This document shows, piece after piece, positions 1-4,828 of a stretch of DNA of 5,192 bases. The first letter of the stretch is position 1, and the number at the start of each line of letters is the position of its first letter. This DNA comes from Gallibacterium faecale. GTDB lineage: Bacteria > Pseudomonadota > Gammaproteobacteria > Enterobacterales > Pasteurellaceae. Location: NCBI RefSeq assembly GCF_027920745.1, contig NZ_JAQIBB010000133.1:1-5192 (forward strand). Reading direction: 5' to 3'. The position numbers and the translations under genes were made by a program. A model generated the notes under the pieces. It made no database searches. It was given only the letters and a program-made list of their open reading frames with translations, and had not been told where the DNA came from.

Positions 1-3
1 TTT

Positions 4-64
4 TAGCTTCCAAAATGTCCATTAGGAGGCTGTTTTATGATTGTAGCCTCCATTTTGTCCATTA
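4..64. repeat. Imperfect direct repeat pair with internal hairpin at left edge
   Basis: Two 21-nt units at 4-24 and 44-64 match at 17 of 21 positions (both begin TAGC and end GTCCATTA), 40 nt apart start to start. Between and inside them a perfect 7-bp inverted repeat, GGAGGCT (25-31) and AGCCTCC (45-51), encloses a 13-nt loop. A second pair, CAAAAT (11-16) and ATTTTG (52-57), lies outside it. The structure is seen directly; its role is not. It could be the tail of an intergenic repeat family, a decayed mobile-element end, or a terminator of a gene to the left. The window edge hides whether more units follow. Confidence 0.45.
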
Positions 65-90
65 CTCCTTAGATCTTTATCAACAATACA

Positions 91-129
91 AACCCCGATA
101 AGTTATTCACCTATCGGGGTTCCTTTTTA
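91..129. terminator. Rho-independent terminator, probably bidirectional
   Basis: A perfect 10-bp stem is formed by AACCCCGATA (91-100) and TATCGGGGTT (112-121) around an 11-nt loop. Read on the plus strand it is followed by CCTTTTTAT, a good U-tract, so it would end a plus-strand transcript entering from the left. Read on the minus strand it lies about 30 nt past the nfeD stop and is followed by a weaker TTTGTATTG tract, so it probably also ends the qmcA-nfeD transcript. This suggests a convergent gene just outside the window. Confidence 0.8.
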
Positions 130-149
130 TATATAAATATTGGTTAATA

Positions 150-593
150 CTATAATTTTCTGACTAACAATGTAATTCCTCGTACAGAAACCACCTCTAC
201 TTGATCATTGAGCTGCAAGTCATTTCCCTCTACACGCCAAGTTGTATCGCCAAATGCAGCGCGAGCAGTATTATTACCTAAAATTGCAGTCACTCGACCT
301 TGTTGACCTAGCATTGCTAAACCACGTTGATTTAATGTTGTTGAATCATCATGTTGATTTTTAGACGCCTGGTAACGCCACCAAACAACGCTCGCAATAA
401 TGGCAATCACCGCAAATAAAACTACACTAACAACCAGTGAGAGTGGAACAAAATAGGTTATTGCAGCAATAATTAATCCAGCAATTCCCCACCATAAAAA
501 GAAAATACCGGGAACGATGATTTCTAAAATTAATAAGAGAAATGCCAACACTAGCCAGTGTACTACGCCCCAGTCAACAAACCACGCCATCAT
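150..593 (-). CDS. NfeD-like membrane protein (YbbK/YbbJ family), partner of QmcA
   Basis: A 147-residue inner-membrane protein of the short NfeD class. Hydrophobic segments at about residues 12-29, 31-48 and 52-73 form a membrane bundle; the stretch LEIIVPGIFFLWWGIAG is typical of the family. The C-terminal part (about 90-147) is a soluble OB-fold-like domain containing LGQQGRVTAIL, GDTTWRVEG and the closing VRGITLLVRKL. NfeD proteins are almost always encoded beside an SPFH/stomatin gene, as here, and are thought to bind or modulate that scaffold; the exact role is unsettled. The first ATG (591-593) overlaps the qmcA TGA as ATGA, which implies translational coupling. An AGGG sits 8 nt upstream inside qmcA. 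A second in-frame ATG follows immediately (588-590). Length is close to the roughly 150 residues of the E. coli homologue, and no defect is visible. Confidence 0.88.
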   Translation of the reverse strand: MMAWFVDWGVVHWLVLAFLLLILEIIVPGIFFLWWGIAGLIIAAITYFVPLSLVVSVVLFAVIAIIASVVWWRYQASKNQHDDSTTLNQRGLAMLGQQGRVTAILGNNTARAAFGDTTWRVEGNDLQLNDQVEVVSVRGITLLVRKL

Positions 594-1516
594 TTTTTCA
601 ACCCTGTTTGTTTCAAGAGTTCGCTAATTCCCGCAATAGATCCCATTAAATTACTCGCTTCTAATGGCATCATCACTACTTTGCTATTTTCTGCTTGTCC
701 AATTTGTTGTAATGCTTCTGTGTATTTTTGTGCAATAAAGTAATTAATCGCTTGTGTATTACCTGCTGCAATCGCATCAGAAACCATTTGCGTTGCTTTC
801 GCTTCTGCTTCTGCTTCACGTTCTCTCGCTTCTGCACGCAAGAAGGCTTCTTGTCTTTCCCCCTCTGCTTGTAAAATACGAGATTGTTTTTCCCCTTCAG
901 CCCGTAAAATTGCAGCTTGACGAATTCCTTCTGCCTCCAATACTTCTGCACGTTTATTCCGTTCTGCTTTCATTTGTGCATTCATCGAATCAATCAACTC
1001 TTTTGGCGGACGCACATCTCGGATTTCAATACGGGTCACTTTTACACCCCAAGGATTCGTTGCTTCATCAACAATCGCCAATAAACGACTATTAATAGAA
1101 TCACGTTGAGAAAGCATTTCATCTAACTCCATTGAACCTAATACTGTACGAATATTGGTTAAGGTTAAATTGATAATCGCTTGTTCAAGATGATTTACCT
1201 CATAAGCAGCATTACGTGCATCAATTACTTGCACAAAACAGACCGCATCAATAGACACATTTGCATTATCTTTAGAAATCACTTCTTGAGAGGGAATATC
1301 TAATACTTGCTCCATCATATTGATTTTGCGTCCAACACGATCAATAAAAGGCACAATAATGTTCAAACCAGGTGTTAAAGTACGGGTATAACGCCCGAAA
1401 CGTTCTATTGTCCAGTGATATCCTTGTGGCACAGTTTTTACTGCTGAAAATAAGGCTACAATCACCAGAATAATAAAAAACAGTGTCCCAATTGGAAAAC
1501 TATCTAAATAAATCAT
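590..1516 (-). CDS. qmcA: QmcA-like SPFH/prohibitin (stomatin) family membrane protein
   Basis: A 308-residue protein, near the E. coli QmcA length (about 305). An N-terminal transmembrane anchor spans about residues 10-27. The SPFH/Band-7 domain follows (about 28-180), with recognisable FGRYTRTLTPGLNIIVPFIDRV-type sequence (residues 40-61), DIPSQEVISKDNANVSID and IEIRDVRPP. Residues 184-238 are an Ala/Glu/Arg-rich coiled coil made of five 11-residue repeats, most starting AEG or AER. The tail (about 239-308) includes the conserved VVMMPLEASNLMGSIAGI. SPFH proteins oligomerise into large membrane-bound assemblies; E. coli QmcA has been linked to membrane quality control and suppression of ftsH/htpX defects. 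The start has AGAGG 5 nt upstream (minus strand). The gene is followed with a 4-nt overlap by the NfeD-like gene, the standard partner arrangement. Alternative: another stomatin paralogue of the same family. Confidence 0.9.
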   Translation of the reverse strand: MIYLDSFPIGTLFFIILVIVALFSAVKTVPQGYHWTIERFGRYTRTLTPGLNIIVPFIDRVGRKINMMEQVLDIPSQEVISKDNANVSIDAVCFVQVIDARNAAYEVNHLEQAIINLTLTNIRTVLGSMELDEMLSQRDSINSRLLAIVDEATNPWGVKVTRIEIRDVRPPKELIDSMNAQMKAERNKRAEVLEAEGIRQAAILRAEGEKQSRILQAEGERQEAFLRAEAREREAEAEAKATQMVSDAIAAGNTQAINYFIAQKYTEALQQIGQAENSKVVMMPLEASNLMGSIAGISELLKQTGLKK

Positions 1517-1558
1517 AATAACCTCTTGTTTCTGTTGATAATTATTTCATCATCGCAC

Positions 1559-1567
1559 ATTATGCCA
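1559..1567 (-). promoter_or_regulatory. Possible extended -10 promoter for qmcA-nfeD
   Basis: On the minus strand TGGCATAAT fits the extended -10 form TGnTATAAT with one mismatch. It would place transcription start near 1552 and give a leader of roughly 35 nt before the qmcA ATG. No good -35 is present at 16-18 nt. A competing pair further upstream on the same strand is TTGTTA, 16 nt, TATATC. The call rests on motif inspection only. Confidence 0.3.
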
Positions 1568-1628
1568 ATAAGTCAAAAGATTGATATAAAAAATGCTAGC
1601 GATATAACAAAAATTGATTTTCAGATAT

Positions 1629-1670
1629 AAAAAAACGACCTAAATCATGATTATTTCATTAGATCGTTTT
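1629..1670 (-). terminator. Rho-independent terminator of the aroF-tyrA operon
   Basis: On the minus strand a 12-bp stem pairs 1670-1659 with 1643-1632, using one G-U wobble (at 1663/1639), around a 15-nt loop, and is followed by a run of seven U (1635-1629, partly inside the stem). On the plus strand the same position is a C-A mismatch, so the hairpin is better formed in the minus-strand transcript. It lies about 50 nt past the tyrA stop and ahead of the qmcA promoter region, so it separates the two minus-strand operons. Confidence 0.75.
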
Positions 1671-1672
1671 CA

Positions 1673-1689
1673 AGATTCTAAAGGAATCT
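1673..1689 (-). other. Small hairpin in the tyrA 3' untranslated region
   Basis: A perfect 6-bp inverted repeat, AGATTC (1673-1678) and GAATCT (1684-1689), closes a 5-nt loop. It lies between the tyrA stop and the main terminator. It has no adjacent U-tract in the minus direction, so it is more likely an RNA-stability element or chance than a terminator. Confidence 0.35.
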
Positions 1690-1698
1690 CTTTATTCT

Positions 1699-1719
1699 TT
1701 ACCTATTATTAACAGGTAA
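1699..1719 (-). other. Hairpin directly after the tyrA stop codon
   Basis: Read on the minus strand, TTACCTGTT and AATAGGTAA pair over 9 bp with one G-U wobble and a 3-nt loop, beginning 2 nt after the tyrA TAA. No U-tract follows. As with the terminator further on, the one imperfect pair is a wobble only in the minus-strand RNA, which favours a role in the tyrA transcript, such as a 3'-end block to exonucleases. That role is inference. Confidence 0.45.
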
Positions 1720-1721
1720 TT

Positions 1722-2849
1722 TTAATCATGCTTCCGTAAATCATATGCTTGTTGCAATAATTGTCGGCTTTCTTGCATAAACTGTTCAGAATAATCACCA
1801 AACCATTGATGTACTTGCTGGAATGCTGCAATAAAGCCTTGTTTATCGCCATTTTCAAAGAATGTTAATGCCTGTTGATAACTCTCCTGCAATGTCTTGA
1901 TCACATCTAAGTTTTCTGGCTTATCCATAATAATATCAGCATACAACTCCGGATCTTGAGCAAACAAACGCCCAATCATTGCTAGCTCTAAGCGATAAAT
2001 TGGTGAAGATAGTGCTAATAGACTCTTCAGTTGCACAGGTTGTTGAGAAAGATGTAAACCATTCGCAAATGTTGAAAAGTGACGTAGGGCCTGAATATAG
2101 GTCATACTGTGATCATGTTCTTGTGGCGTCACTTGATACAGTCTTGCTCCCCAAATATAGAACTGATCAAGTAGCCATTGATAACGTTCTGGATAACGCC
2201 CTTCACACACTGCTATCACTTGTTTTGCCATACTCGCAATATCTGGTCCAAACATTGGATGTAAACCTACTACTGCACCTTGATGCACTGCTAACATTTT
2301 CGCAACTGGCATTGATTTTACAGAAGTTAAATCCGCTAACAGCATAGTTGGCGTTAGATAAGGACGCAATCTTTCAATAACAGCCTCTGTTGCAGTAATA
2401 GGCACAGAAACTAATACTACATCAGCATTTGCAAAAATGTGTTCAGCTTGATCCCAATCATCACGATCCAGAATAGTGATTGAATAGCCTGAATTTGCTA
2501 AATAGCGAGCAAAAAGACCACCTAACTTCCCTTTCCCACCAACGACAACAATCTTTTTAATCTCTGGATTTACAGTTTTAAAGCCATATTTATTTTCGCT
2601 GTGGTAAGACTCCCGCATTACACGACGTAATACATCTTCAATTAAATCTGGAGAGATCCCCATTTTTTCTGCTTCTTCACGACGAGCCGCCAACATACTC
2701 ACTTCTCGCTCTGGCACATAAATAGGTAAACCATGTTGATGTTTAACTTTACCAACTTCAGCGACTAACTTTAAACGTTTTGCTAATAAAGCTAATAATG
2801 CTTGATCTGTTTCATCGATTTGTGCGCGTAACTCTTGCAATACTTCCAC
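1722..2849 (-). CDS. tyrA: T-protein: bifunctional chorismate mutase / prephenate dehydrogenase
   Basis: Converts chorismate to prephenate and then, with NAD+, to 4-hydroxyphenylpyruvate, the tyrosine branch. Its 375 residues compare with 373 in E. coli TyrA. The AroQ-type mutase domain spans about residues 1-90: LRAQIDETDQALLALLAKRL at the start (Arg8, Arg25), Lys36 in EVGKVK and Arg48-Glu49 in VPEREV are the expected active-site positions. The dehydrogenase domain starts near 98 with the nucleotide-binding VVVGGKGKLGGLFARYL (101-117), and contains VSVPI, GLHPMFGPD with the catalytic His197, EHDHSMTYIQALRHF and SSPIYRLELAMIGRLF with Arg286, which should bind prephenate. The sequence strongly resembles Haemophilus influenzae TyrA as I recall it. 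It starts at GTG, with GGAGAG 5 nt upstream. It lies 19 nt after aroF and is surely cotranscribed with it. No lesion is visible. Confidence 0.97.
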   Translation of the reverse strand: MEVLQELRAQIDETDQALLALLAKRLKLVAEVGKVKHQHGLPIYVPEREVSMLAARREEAEKMGISPDLIEDVLRRVMRESYHSENKYGFKTVNPEIKKIVVVGGKGKLGGLFARYLANSGYSITILDRDDWDQAEHIFANADVVLVSVPITATEAVIERLRPYLTPTMLLADLTSVKSMPVAKMLAVHQGAVVGLHPMFGPDIASMAKQVIAVCEGRYPERYQWLLDQFYIWGARLYQVTPQEHDHSMTYIQALRHFSTFANGLHLSQQPVQLKSLLALSSPIYRLELAMIGRLFAQDPELYADIIMDKPENLDVIKTLQESYQQALTFFENGDKQGFIAAFQQVHQWFGDYSEQFMQESRQLLQQAYDLRKHD

Positions 2850-2860
2850 GTGATCTCTCC
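2847..2860 (-). promoter_or_regulatory. Ribosome binding site setting the GTG start of tyrA
   Basis: On the minus strand GGAGAG (2860-2855) lies 5 nt before GTG (2849-2847). There is no ATG at the position matching the E. coli TyrA N-terminus, and the GTG start gives a protein aligned from its first residues with the family. The site fits within the 19-nt aroF-tyrA gap. Confidence 0.75.
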
Positions 2861-2868
2861 AAAATGAT

Positions 2869-3927
2869 TTATCGATCTAATTGAGATAAAGTAGCGTGTA
2901 TTTTACGTAATAATGTTTCTGTTGTCTGCCAGTCAATGCACGCATCGGTGATTGAAACACCATATTGCATAGTTTCTTTTGGCTGTTCTGCACTTTGGTT
3001 ACCCGCATTGAGGTTACTTTCTAGCATAATGCCGGTAATAGAACGATTACCAGCAACAATTTGTTGTAGGATATCTTCTGCCACAATCGGCTGGCGACGA
3101 TAATCTTTATTAGAATTACCATGACTACAATCAACCATAATTGACTGTTCTAGTCCTGCTTTTTCTAATTCAATCTCACTTTGTTTGATAAATTCAGCTT
3201 GATAATTTGGTGTTTTCCCACCACGTAAAATAATATGTCCATCTGGGTTTCCACCAGTATGCAATAAATTTACCTGTCCTTGTTGATTAATTCCGATAAA
3301 GCTATGTTCTTGGGAAGCTGCTTTTAACGCATTAATTGCTGTTGCTAAACTACCGTCTGTACCATTTTTAAATCCAACTGCCATTGATAATCCTGAAGCG
3401 AGTTCACGGTGAGTTTGTGATTCGGTTGTTCTTGCCCCAATTGCGGACCAACTGAATAAATCTGCTAAATATTGTGGTGTAATTGGATCTAAAGCTTCTG
3501 TGGCTAATGGCAGCCCCATTTCACCTAAATCTAACAATAACTTTCTTGCCAAATGTAAACCTTTCTCTACATCAAAAGTCCCATCGAGATTTGGATCATT
3601 AATTAATCCTTTCCAGCCAACAGTGGTTCTTGGTTTTTCAAAATAAACTCGCATCACAATATATAGTTGATCTTTTACTTCATCAGATAACGCTTTTAAT
3701 TTTTTCGCATACTCTAGTGCAGCGGGGATATCGTGAATTGAACAAGGACCACAAACCACTAATAGGCGATGATCTTGATGGTGAACAATCTCAGCAATTT
3801 CTTGACGATAACGTTCAATATTTTGTCTTAATGGATTTTCTAGTGGTAATTTTGCTTTTAATTCATCGGGAGTAATTAACACTTTTTCATCAACAATGTG
3901 TACATTGTGAATACTGTCTTTTCTCAT
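2869..3927 (-). CDS. aroF: 3-deoxy-D-arabino-heptulosonate 7-phosphate (DAHP) synthase, AroF-like
   Basis: Condenses phosphoenolpyruvate and erythrose 4-phosphate to DAHP, the entry to the shikimate pathway, in the cytoplasm. The 352 residues fit the type I alpha class (E. coli AroF/AroG/AroH about 350-356). Visible signatures are VVCGPCSIHD, RVYFEKPRTTVGWKGLINDP, IGARTTESQTHRE, GFKNGTDGS, HIILRGG and DCSHGNSNKDYRRQP. Metal ligands expected from the family are Cys62, His269, Glu303 and Asp328. The N-terminus (MRKDSIHNVHIVDEKVLITP) is closest to the tyrosine-sensitive AroF, and Asn8 and Pro148, positions tied to tyrosine feedback in E. coli AroF, are kept. The neighbour tyrA and upstream TyrR-like boxes also favour AroF; many Pasteurellaceae annotations would call it aroG. 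The ATG has AAGG 9 nt upstream. The AroF subtype is inference; the enzyme class is secure. Confidence 0.95.
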   Translation of the reverse strand: MRKDSIHNVHIVDEKVLITPDELKAKLPLENPLRQNIERYRQEIAEIVHHQDHRLLVVCGPCSIHDIPAALEYAKKLKALSDEVKDQLYIVMRVYFEKPRTTVGWKGLINDPNLDGTFDVEKGLHLARKLLLDLGEMGLPLATEALDPITPQYLADLFSWSAIGARTTESQTHRELASGLSMAVGFKNGTDGSLATAINALKAASQEHSFIGINQQGQVNLLHTGGNPDGHIILRGGKTPNYQAEFIKQSEIELEKAGLEQSIMVDCSHGNSNKDYRRQPIVAEDILQQIVAGNRSITGIMLESNLNAGNQSAEQPKETMQYGVSITDACIDWQTTETLLRKIHATLSQLDR

Positions 3928-3939
3928 TTTAAAACACCT

Positions 3940-3957
3940 TGTAAATATTTATATACA
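3940..3957 (-). promoter_or_regulatory. TyrR-like operator, box proximal to aroF
   Basis: TGTAAATATTTATATACA matches the TyrR consensus TGTAAA-N6-TTTACA with one mismatch and keeps the key TGTA-N10-TACA symmetry. It lies 13 nt upstream of the aroF start codon, touching the ribosome-binding region. It sits before the gene pair (aroF-tyrA) that TyrR represses with tyrosine in E. coli. Binding is inferred, not shown. Confidence 0.6.
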
Positions 3958-3962
3958 CTAAA

Positions 3963-3980
3963 TGTAACGATAAAATTACA
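3963..3980 (-). promoter_or_regulatory. TyrR-like operator, box distal to aroF
   Basis: TGTAACGATAAAATTACA again keeps TGTA-N10-TACA and has two mismatches to the consensus. Its centre is 23 bp from that of the proximal box, about two helical turns, so two TyrR dimers would sit on the same face of the DNA. A strong box beside a weaker one is the usual arrangement for TyrR repression. Confidence 0.55.
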
Positions 3981-4001
3981 CTTTTTTATTCTGAGAAACA
4001 A
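3973..4001 (-). promoter_or_regulatory. Possible sigma70 promoter of aroF-tyrA
   Basis: On the minus strand TTGTTT (4001-3996), 17 nt and TAATTT (3978-3973) have correct spacing but only a weak -10. The -10 lies inside the distal TyrR-like box, so bound repressor would block polymerase. A better -35 (TTGACA, 4070-4065) exists further up but has no fitting -10. Treat as a candidate only. Confidence 0.25.
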
Positions 4002-4081
4002 GATAAAAGTTGAGAACTTTTTCCTCTTTTAGTGCTATCGCTCATTTTTTTATCAATCAAGCAATGTCAATGGAAAAACAC

Positions 4082-4110
4082 TTGCACTGCTAGGGTTAAT
4101 CTTATAATAT
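4082..4110 (+). promoter_or_regulatory. Sigma70-type promoter of secG and tRNA-Leu
   Basis: TTGCAC (4082-4087) is followed by a -10 region that can be read as perfect TATAAT (4103-4108, spacing 15) or TAATAT (4105-4110, spacing 17). The sequence after it, GCACGCCG, is GC-rich, like the discriminators of stable-RNA promoters. This suits a promoter that also drives the tRNA downstream. It is the only strong plus-strand promoter seen between aroF and secG. Confidence 0.65.
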
Positions 4111-4122
4111 GCACGCCGTTGT

Positions 4123-4143
4123 GCTTAGTGTTATATGCTAAGC
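4123..4143 (+). other. Hairpin in the secG 5' leader
   Basis: GCTTAG (4123-4128) and CTAAGC (4138-4143) form a 6-bp stem with a 9-nt loop. A shorter alternative pairs GCAC (4111-4114) with GTGC (4121-4124), and the two cannot form together because they share bases 4123-4124. The secG start has no clear Shine-Dalgarno sequence, so leader structure could matter for translation; this is speculative. Confidence 0.3.
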
Positions 4144-4172
4144 TGAAATTTTAATTAAATGTGTGATTAACA

Positions 4173-4529
4173 ATGTATCAAATTCTTTTAATTATTTATC
4201 CACTTATTGCGATTGCATTAATCGGCTTTATCCTTGTACAACAAGGTAAAGGTGCGGATATGGGTGCCTCATTTGGTGCTGGTGCATCAGGTACTGTATT
4301 TGGTGCAAGTGGTGCAGGTAACTTTTTAACTCGTACTACAACTATCTTAGCCATTTTATTTTTCGCAATTAGTTTATTATTAGGTAATTTAACAGCACAT
4401 TCAACAAAACCGGCTGGAACTTTTGATGATCTTTCTGGTGTTGCTCAAGAAGTACAAAAACAAGATGCTGCTAAACCAGCAACTGAATTACCAGTAAAAC
4501 AAGAACAAAATCAAGATATTCCAAAATAA
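4173..4529 (+). CDS. secG: SecG, preprotein translocase subunit of SecYEG
   Basis: A small inner-membrane subunit that assists SecA-driven export through SecYEG. It has 118 residues (E. coli about 110). Two membrane segments, about residues 3-22 and 56-73, flank the conserved cytoplasmic loop, with QQGKGADMGASFGAGASGTV (23-42) followed by FGASGAGNFLTRTT. The tail (about 75-118) is polar and rich in Gln, Lys, Pro and Ala, variable in the family. The ATG is not preceded by a clear Shine-Dalgarno sequence (GTGATTAACA), so initiation may rely on low structure in the AT-rich leader. The stop is only 7 nt before a tRNA-Leu(GAG) gene, the same order as E. coli secG-leuU, so message and tRNA are probably made as one transcript. 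It is divergent from aroF. Confidence 0.95.
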   Translation: MYQILLIIYPLIAIALIGFILVQQGKGADMGASFGAGASGTVFGASGAGNFLTRTTTILAILFFAISLLLGNLTAHSTKPAGTFDDLSGVAQEVQKQDAAKPATELPVKQEQNQDIPK

Positions 4530-4536
4530 GAATTTC

Positions 4537-4622
4537 GCTCTGGTGGTGGAATTGGTAGACACGCTATCTTGAGGGGGTAGTGTCTGTAGGACGTGCGAGT
4601 TCAAGTCTCGCCCAGAGCACCA
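4537..4622 (+). tRNA. leuU: tRNA-Leu (anticodon GAG)
   Basis: A complete class II tRNA of 86 nt with encoded CCA (4620-4622). The acceptor stem GCTCTGG (4537-4543) pairs with CCAGAGC (4612-4618), with discriminator A4619, the leucine identity base. The D-arm region contains TGGTAGACA. The anticodon stem CTATC/GGTAG (one G-U) holds loop TTGAGGG with anticodon GAG at 4571-4573, reading CUC and CUU. A long variable arm (about 4581-4594) and the T arm GCGAG-TTCAAGT-CTCGC (4595-4611) complete it. It follows secG by 7 nt and must be cut from the shared transcript. Its 3' end is the likely attachment site of the integrated element to the right; the gene is kept whole. Confidence 0.97.
4600..4622 (+). 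other. Probable attachment site core (attL) in the tRNA 3' end
   Basis: P4-type integrases usually recombine within the T arm and 3' end of a tRNA gene, with the integrase gene immediately downstream; both conditions hold here. The T-loop-to-CCA segment is given as the expected core. The exact limits cannot be seen because the second copy (attR) lies outside the window. Confidence 0.4.
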
Positions 4623-4634
4623 AAATACTTTCCG

Positions 4635-4666
4635 AAGCCTTTCGTAATTACTCGAAAGGCTTTTTT
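4635..4666 (+). terminator. Rho-independent terminator after tRNA-Leu
   Basis: AAGCCTTTCG (4635-4644) and CGAAAGGCTT (4653-4662) form a perfect 10-bp stem with an 8-nt loop, followed by TTTTTT (4661-4666). It ends the secG-tRNA transcript 12 nt past the CCA and insulates the integrase region. If the element inserted at the tRNA 3' end, this terminator is carried by the element rather than by the original chromosome. Confidence 0.9.
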
Positions 4667-4691
4667 AATGCCTGTAATATCAATAATTTAT

Positions 4692-4799
4692 CGCTATTTA
4701 CCTTCCGTAGCTATTTGTAGCTTTTCGAGATAGACCGCCGTTTTTAGTAACACGTTTAGTAACACACTGTCTAATGTGTTACCATACCGGGAAATAGCG
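4692..4799. repeat. Outer inverted repeat around the integrase regulatory region
   Basis: CGCTATTTACC (4692-4702) and GGGAAATAGCG (4789-4799) are inverted copies matching at 10 of 11 positions. GCTATTT recurs directly at 4710-4716, and GTAGCT is repeated 10 nt apart (4707-4712, 4717-4722). These nest around the GTAACAC sites and could be further protein-binding sites for integrase or an excision factor. The function is inferred from position only. Confidence 0.4.
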
Positions 4800-4811
4800 T
4801 GTTACTAAAAA
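4741..4811. repeat. Nested GTAACAC repeats: perfect 14-bp inverted repeat plus inner copies
   Basis: TTTTTAGTAACACG (4741-4754) and CGTGTTACTAAAAA (4798-4811) are a perfect inverted repeat with a 43-nt gap. Inside it, TTTAGTAACAC is repeated directly at 4743-4753 and 4755-4765 (period 12), and GTAACACA (4759-4766) is inverted as TGTGTTAC (4775-4782). In total the core GTAACAC occurs four times: 4747-4753 and 4759-4765 forward, 4776-4782 and 4799-4805 reverse. Placed between attachment site and integrase start, these look like arm-type integrase sites or an operator for the integrase promoter. Nothing else in the window carries this motif array. Confidence 0.75.
4747..4775 (+). promoter_or_regulatory. 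Possible integrase promoter overlapped by the GTAACAC sites
   Basis: GTAACA (4747-4752), 17 nt and TCTAAT (4770-4775) match the sigma70 hexamers at 4 of 6 and 5 of 6 positions. Start of transcription would fall near 4782, between the two reverse GTAACAC copies. The forward copies cover the -35 and spacer, so a protein binding them would repress the gene, a pattern known for self-regulated tRNA-linked integrases. Confidence 0.35.
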
Positions 4812-4828
4812 TAGGGAGAATGCTTGTA

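Noticed and set aside
3..62. 19-codon minus-strand reading frame (MDKMEATIIKQPPNGHFGS) after AAGGAG
   Set aside because: The Shine-Dalgarno is only 2 nt from the ATG, the frame is short and lies wholly inside the repeat/hairpin block, so it is more likely a by-product of the repeats.
4..64. Possible CRISPR repeat-spacer unit
   Set aside because: The units are 21 nt with a 19-nt gap, only 17/21 identical, with just two copies and no cas gene; this does not fit a CRISPR array.
558..1095. Plus- and minus-strand open frames overlapping qmcA and its junction with nfeD (558-743, 676-951, 754-1095)
   Set aside because: They are out-of-frame or antisense to the clear SPFH gene, low-complexity (Lys/Gln or Leu-rich) and resemble no family.
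1979..2347. Plus-strand open frame antisense to tyrA
   Set aside because: Lies inside a conserved TyrA coding sequence and has no recognisable domain or ribosome binding site.
3630..3875. Plus-strand open frame antisense to aroF
   Set aside because: Antisense to a highly conserved enzyme-coding stretch, with no family resemblance.
4065..4070. Consensus TTGACA on the minus strand as the aroF -35
   Set aside because: At 16-18 nt spacing the sequence is AAATGA-like, with no acceptable -10.
4820..4828. Alternative integrase start at ATG 4820
   Set aside because: It is in frame but only 1 nt after AGGGAG, too close for normal initiation; the ATG at 4829 fits the family N-terminus better.
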